This document shows positions 51,551-54,553 of a stretch of 54,553 nt of DNA, one piece after another (position 1 is the stretch's first letter; every line of letters begins with the position of its first letter). This stretch comes from an uncultured Verrucomicrobiales bacterium. GTDB lineage: Bacteria > Verrucomicrobiota > Verrucomicrobiia > Verrucomicrobiales > DEV007. The notes under the pieces are model-generated. The model was not told where the DNA came from. It saw nothing but the letters and a program-made list of their open reading frames with translations, and ran no database searches. Made by a program: the position numbers and the translations under genes. The stretch is from contig CALAHF010000177.1 in the NCBI GenBank assembly GCA_937891465.1, positions 1-54,553 of the forward strand. Reading direction: 5' to 3'.

Positions 51551-53071
51551 ATGAATCGATTTCTTTTTGCGCTTTGTTTTCTCATTCCACTCGCAGCCGC
51601 TGCCGTTGAAGAACCCAATTTCAACGAACACATCGCTCCGTTGATTCATCAGAATTGCACGGAATGTCATCGCCCCGGCGAAGCGGGACCGTTTTCATTG
51701 ATCACCTTCCGTGATGTTTCAAAGCGATCCAAAATGTTGGACCGAGTCATTTCAGATCGCTACATGCCACCGTGGCATCCCGTTCACGGAATTGTGGAAT
51801 ACTCAAATTCACGCCGACTTTCAGATGAGCAGATCGCGCTCTTTTCGAAATGGGTCGAAGCTGGAAAGCCAGAGGGCGATCCTGAAAAAGCCCCCACACC
51901 ACCGAAATTCCCAGAAGGTTGGCAGCTAGGTGAACCGGATCTGGTCGTGACCATGGCTGAGGCGTATCCTGTCCCTGCTGATGGCCGCGACATTTATCGG
52001 AACTTCGTTCTACCGCTCGATTTGCCCGAGGACAAGTGGGTAAAGGCTGTCGAGCTTCGCCCCAGTGCACGGTCAGCCATTCATCACTCGTTGTTTTTTC
52101 TCGATACAACCGGGACGGCGCGGAAGAAGGATGGCGAAGGCGGAAAGCCCGGTTTTAGCGGGATGGGTTTTCGAAAATCCGGTTCGCTCGGCGGATATGT
52201 TCCTGGAAGCACGCCGAAGAAGTTCCCCGGCGATCTCGCATTGCCCCTTCCAAAAGGCTCTGACCTCGTGCTGGCAACACATTTTCACCCTTCCGGAAAA
52301 GCAGAGATGGAGCAAACCAAAGTGGGATTCTTTTTCGCTGACAAACCGCCTTCAGTAAAAATGGAAAGTGTACAGGTCCCGCCGGGCTTTGGTCGGGGGA
52401 TGAAAATTGATGTTCCCGCCGGAAAAGCGGATTATAAAATCGAGGACACGTTCAAAATTCCGGTCGATGTCCGAGCGATTCAAATCAATGGCCACGCTCA
52501 TTACATCGCTCAGGAAATGGAGATGATCGCGACATTACCCGACGGAACCGTGCAGCCGCTTTTGAAAATCGACGACTGGGATCTCGATTGGCAGGACAAC
52601 TACATTTTTGCCGATCCGATCAAGCTTCCTGCCGGGACGGTTTTGAAAACCACCATCATCTACGACAACTCGGCGGACAATCCTGACAACCCGTTCAGCC
52701 CGCCTCAGCGAATCAAATGGGGCCGTGAATCGACTGATGAAATGGGCTGTGTCACGTTGATGGTTGTTCCCGACGACACCGAAAAATCGCGTCGATTAAC
52801 TGCAGCAAACAAGATCAACCAAGTGAAAATCCTAGCTCAGGTCGGTCAGGAATTGCAACGCACTCGGGTTCTCGATCGGTTACCGCAGATTGTGAAGGAG
52901 CTCGACAAAAACGCCGACGGCCTTCTACAGAGTGGCGAATTGCCGGCGAGAATGCGGAAGCCGTTAATCGAAAAACTCGATGAAGACGGCAACGACGCGC
53001 TGGATTCCGAAGAGACTGAGGCATTGCGTCAGTGGTTGCAAACGATGCGGGAAAAGCGAGAGAAGGCTTGA
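51551..53071 (+). CDS. Secreted cytochrome c/copper-monooxygenase-like (PHM-type) protein with EF-hands
   Basis: 506 residues with a signal peptide (about residues 1-18). A heme site C36-x2-C39-H40 (NCTECH) opens the mature protein. Next comes a domain like the copper type II, ascorbate-dependent monooxygenases (PHM): His-rich blocks AIHHSLFF, LATHFHPSG and INGHAHYI, and a Met in STDEMGC that fits the copper-ligand Met. Two EF-hand-type loops near the C-terminus (DKNADGLLQSGE at 452-463, DEDGNDALDSEE at 477-488) suggest calcium binding. Probable role: oxidation of an extracellular substrate with electrons from heme. The redoxin gene 64 bases downstream is a likely partner. Confidence 0.8.
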   Translation: MNRFLFALCFLIPLAAAAVEEPNFNEHIAPLIHQNCTECHRPGEAGPFSLITFRDVSKRSKMLDRVISDRYMPPWHPVHGIVEYSNSRRLSDEQIALFSKWVEAGKPEGDPEKAPTPPKFPEGWQLGEPDLVVTMAEAYPVPADGRDIYRNFVLPLDLPEDKWVKAVELRPSARSAIHHSLFFLDTTGTARKKDGEGGKPGFSGMGFRKSGSLGGYVPGSTPKKFPGDLALPLPKGSDLVLATHFHPSGKAEMEQTKVGFFFADKPPSVKMESVQVPPGFGRGMKIDVPAGKADYKIEDTFKIPVDVRAIQINGHAHYIAQEMEMIATLPDGTVQPLLKIDDWDLDWQDNYIFADPIKLPAGTVLKTTIIYDNSADNPDNPFSPPQRIKWGRESTDEMGCVTLMVVPDDTEKSRRLTAANKINQVKILAQVGQELQRTRVLDRLPQIVKELDKNADGLLQSGELPARMRKPLIEKLDEDGNDALDSEETEALRQWLQTMREKREKA

Positions 53072-53135
53072 AAAGTCTCCACATGGCGTAGCGAAAAGCG
53101 GCAGACTAGTTGGAACGAAAGAAATTCAAAACACT

Positions 53136-53714
53136 ATGAAGATCCAATTTCCGATTTTTCTCTTCCTTGTTTTCGCAATCGTTCCTTCAGGATTTTCGGA
53201 GGACAAGACCGCCCCTCCCCTCGTCTTCAAAACCCTTTCAGGAAAAGACACCACGCCGCTGAAATCCGAAAATGGAAAACCAGTCGTTGTCGCTTTTATC
53301 ACGACCGATTGCCCGATTGCAAATGGCTATGCGCCGGAGTTGAATCGGATCGTGGCTGAATATTCAAAGAAGGACGTGAAAGTCACGCTGGTTCATGTCG
53401 ATCCCGATTTAACCCTCGCCGATGCAAAAATCCATACCGACGAGTATGCGTTGAAAGCGGACATCGTTCTCGATCCCACACAAAAACTGGTCGCGGCAAC
53501 TGAAGCCACGATTACCCCCGAAGCAGTGGTTTATAGCGCAGGGGGAAAACAGATTTATCGTGGCCGAATCAACAATCAATATTCCGATCTTGGGGACCGT
53601 CGCAATACGGTGAGTGATCACACCTTGCGGAACGCGATTGACGCTGCACTTGCCGGAAAACCGATGCCAAAAGCAAACACGCCAGCGGTTGGGTGTTTCA
53701 TTCCGGAGAAGTGA
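53136..53714 (+). CDS. Secreted thioredoxin-fold (redoxin) protein
   Basis: From the ATG at 53136 the product is 192 residues with a signal peptide (KIQFPIFLFLVFAIVPSGFS). The redoxin fold has VVVAFITTDCPIANGYAPEL with a single Cys59 at the active-site position and no second Cys two residues on. VDPDLTLADA and a late TPEAVVYSAGGKQIYRG strand complete the fold. A one-Cys redoxin next to a cytochrome/monooxygenase-like protein suggests an electron-transfer or peroxide-handling role. Its 3' end overlaps the convergent mpaA-like gene by 17 bases. Confidence 0.8.
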   Translation: MKIQFPIFLFLVFAIVPSGFSEDKTAPPLVFKTLSGKDTTPLKSENGKPVVVAFITTDCPIANGYAPELNRIVAEYSKKDVKVTLVHVDPDLTLADAKIHTDEYALKADIVLDPTQKLVAATEATITPEAVVYSAGGKQIYRGRINNQYSDLGDRRNTVSDHTLRNAIDAALAGKPMPKANTPAVGCFIPEK

Positions 53715-54411
53715 ACGCACCGGAAAGCAATTCTACCAACACCGGAACGGTTGTGTGAAACATCGTTTCGATTCCTTCGATCGGGAACTCCCACGTAATG
53801 ATCGGGGTTCCACGTTCCGCAGCCCACGTGCCGAACGATCCCGGCGTCGGATAACCCGCGTCCGCCACGACCGGAAGTCCGGTTTTTTCAGAAATCCAAT
53901 GCGCCAATTTTGAGTCGTCGGGATCATCGATCCAACCCAGCGGGCCGTGCAACGCGATCAACTGCTTCGGCTTCAATTTTTCAACCAATTCAATCAGCGC
54001 CGTCGCTTCAGGCTCTGAACCTCCCACCTCTCCAGACGAAAGCTGCACTTCATTCCCGCAGTCAATCGTCCACCGATGAGTCACCGAATCGCTCGACCAA
54101 TCTGCGGTCGGAAAATTTCGATTCAAATCCACTCCGTTCGCATTTCCCCGCGTTCCGCGATTGATTCCGTCAGGATTGGCACATGTGACGATGGCAGTCC
54201 GCTCCGGCATCGCATCCAGCATTCGCATCGCTTTCGACAAAATCACGGTGCAATCCGGCTCTTCCCCATGGATCCCTGAAATGATCAAGACATCGGTTTC
54301 ACCGCTCGCCGAAGGCCAATATTCAAGACAATTTCCGATGACTGATCGCCCATATTCAATCGGTTCAGAGAGATGAGTGCCGCGATTTCCGACTGGCCGA
54401 ATAGTGCTCAT
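53698..54411 (-). CDS. mpaA: MpaA-like zinc carboxypeptidase (M14, murein-peptide amidase type)
   Basis: 237 residues, no signal peptide. Zinc ligands His48-x-x-Glu51 in SGIHGEEPD and His155 in ALHGPLGW; the catalytic Glu is Glu208 in TWEFP. NPDGINRGTRGNANGVDLNR matches the substrate-binding loop of MpaA. Reaction: removal of meso-diaminopimelate from the L-Ala-D-Glu-Dap peptide in cell-wall recycling. It fits with the DUF1460 amidase elsewhere in the window, though the two are not linked. Convergent with the redoxin gene. Confidence 0.85.
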   Translation of the reverse strand: MSTIRPVGNRGTHLSEPIEYGRSVIGNCLEYWPSASGETDVLIISGIHGEEPDCTVILSKAMRMLDAMPERTAIVTCANPDGINRGTRGNANGVDLNRNFPTADWSSDSVTHRWTIDCGNEVQLSSGEVGGSEPEATALIELVEKLKPKQLIALHGPLGWIDDPDDSKLAHWISEKTGLPVVADAGYPTPGSFGTWAAERGTPIITWEFPIEGIETMFHTTVPVLVELLSGAFTSPE

Positions 54412-54553
54412 ACGTCGATCAGTCTAGCAGCACCTTGCCGAATACGATACAAAATTTAAAGCGTGGAGGCACGGAAATCGCGTTGCTCCGAAGCAACGGG
54501 GTTGGTTCACCCGTATATTCAAACAGCAAATGCATAAAATCGTGGCGAGTTGA
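54412..54553. other. Gene-free end of the window with a hairpin and a single 19-bp unit
   Basis: GTTGCT-CCGA-AGCAAC (54482-54497) is a 6-bp hairpin. It overlaps CGAAGCAACGGGGTTGGTTC (54489-54508), which equals one unit of the 43-bp family; the second unit is not recognisable. The rest up to the window end has no visible gene. Confidence 0.45.

Noticed and set aside
232-54508. The 43-bp elements as ordinary rho-independent terminators
   Set aside because: They lack T-runs, occur in divergent promoter gaps as well and keep a strict 43-base frame that a terminator does not need.
1-54553. tRNA, rRNA or riboswitch genes
   Set aside because: I looked for cloverleaf T-arm words and conserved rRNA or riboswitch cores in the gaps and saw none; gaps are mostly short or filled with the repeats described.

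Overview
The window looks like chromosomal DNA of a PVC-group bacterium, more likely Verrucomicrobiota than Planctomycetota. The grounds are gene content: two secreted formylglycine sulfatases, a secreted sialidase, a large PQQ-type beta-propeller protein with a methyltransferase-like N-terminus, an SHD1-domain hydrolase, a cytochrome c/copper-monooxygenase-like protein with EF-hands, and WXG100-like proteins beside an FtsK-type ATPase. I see no rRNA, tRNA, CRISPR array or transposase gene. Taxonomy is inferred from families only.

Layout. 1-6.7 kb: the tail of an unknown protein, a sulfatase, a transglutaminase-like protein with a zinc ribbon, a NupG-type nucleoside transporter and two secreted unknowns. 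6.8-11.7 kb: a tight operon of a WXG100-like protein, a coiled-coil protein, a second small WxD protein and a 1293-residue coiled-coil/membrane/FtsK ATPase, which is the best candidate for an undescribed secretion-type machine. 11.8-20.7 kb: a small lipoprotein with a strong terminator, a frameshifted phosphofructokinase, a second sulfatase, gene remnants, a phosphotransferase and a GH32/43-like propeller protein. 21-27.3 kb: a DUF3516-type helicase, a MauE/DoxX protein, a DUF1460 amidase, a truncated vitamin K-dependent carboxylase and a sialidase. 27.4-31.2 kb: mnmE, a decayed cbpA followed by an intact cbpM, and moaA. 31.3-42.6 kb: the PQQ propeller, a von Willebrand-like membrane protein, ligA, two small membrane proteins, an SLC13 permease and a peroxiredoxin-like protein. 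42.8-48.6 kb: gltX, rsfS, cinA, a methyltransferase, an EamA transporter and an SMP-30 lactonase. 48.6-54.4 kb: an acetyltransferase, an SHD1 hydrolase, a DUF4886 protein, a copper-monooxygenase-like/redoxin pair and an MpaA-like carboxypeptidase.

A strong signal outside the genes is a family of 43-bp elements. Each is two 19-bp palindromic units (ideal form GAACCAAC-NNN-GTTGGTTC) separated by 3 bp, giving a 22-bp repeat period. I count eleven that fit the 43-position frame plus single, half or split copies, all intergenic and in every gene context (promoter-side, terminator-side, convergent, divergent). Other non-coding structures are a 135-bp long inverted repeat, a 16-bp perfect hairpin between convergent genes and two clear intrinsic terminators.

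Several genes are broken: pfk (one frameshift), cbpA (two stops and one frameshift), a carboxylase lacking its N-terminus, and short remnants of a DUF1585-like and a DUF1801-like protein. Two broken housekeeping-type genes could be real decay or consensus errors in the sequence; the sequence alone cannot decide.

How the genes work together (inference): sulfatases, sialidase, the GH-like propeller and the lactonase suit a life on sulfated or sialylated polysaccharides, with NupG, EamA and SLC13 transporters for uptake. The WXG100/FtsK operon lacks the other known type VII components, so its substrate and partners remain open.
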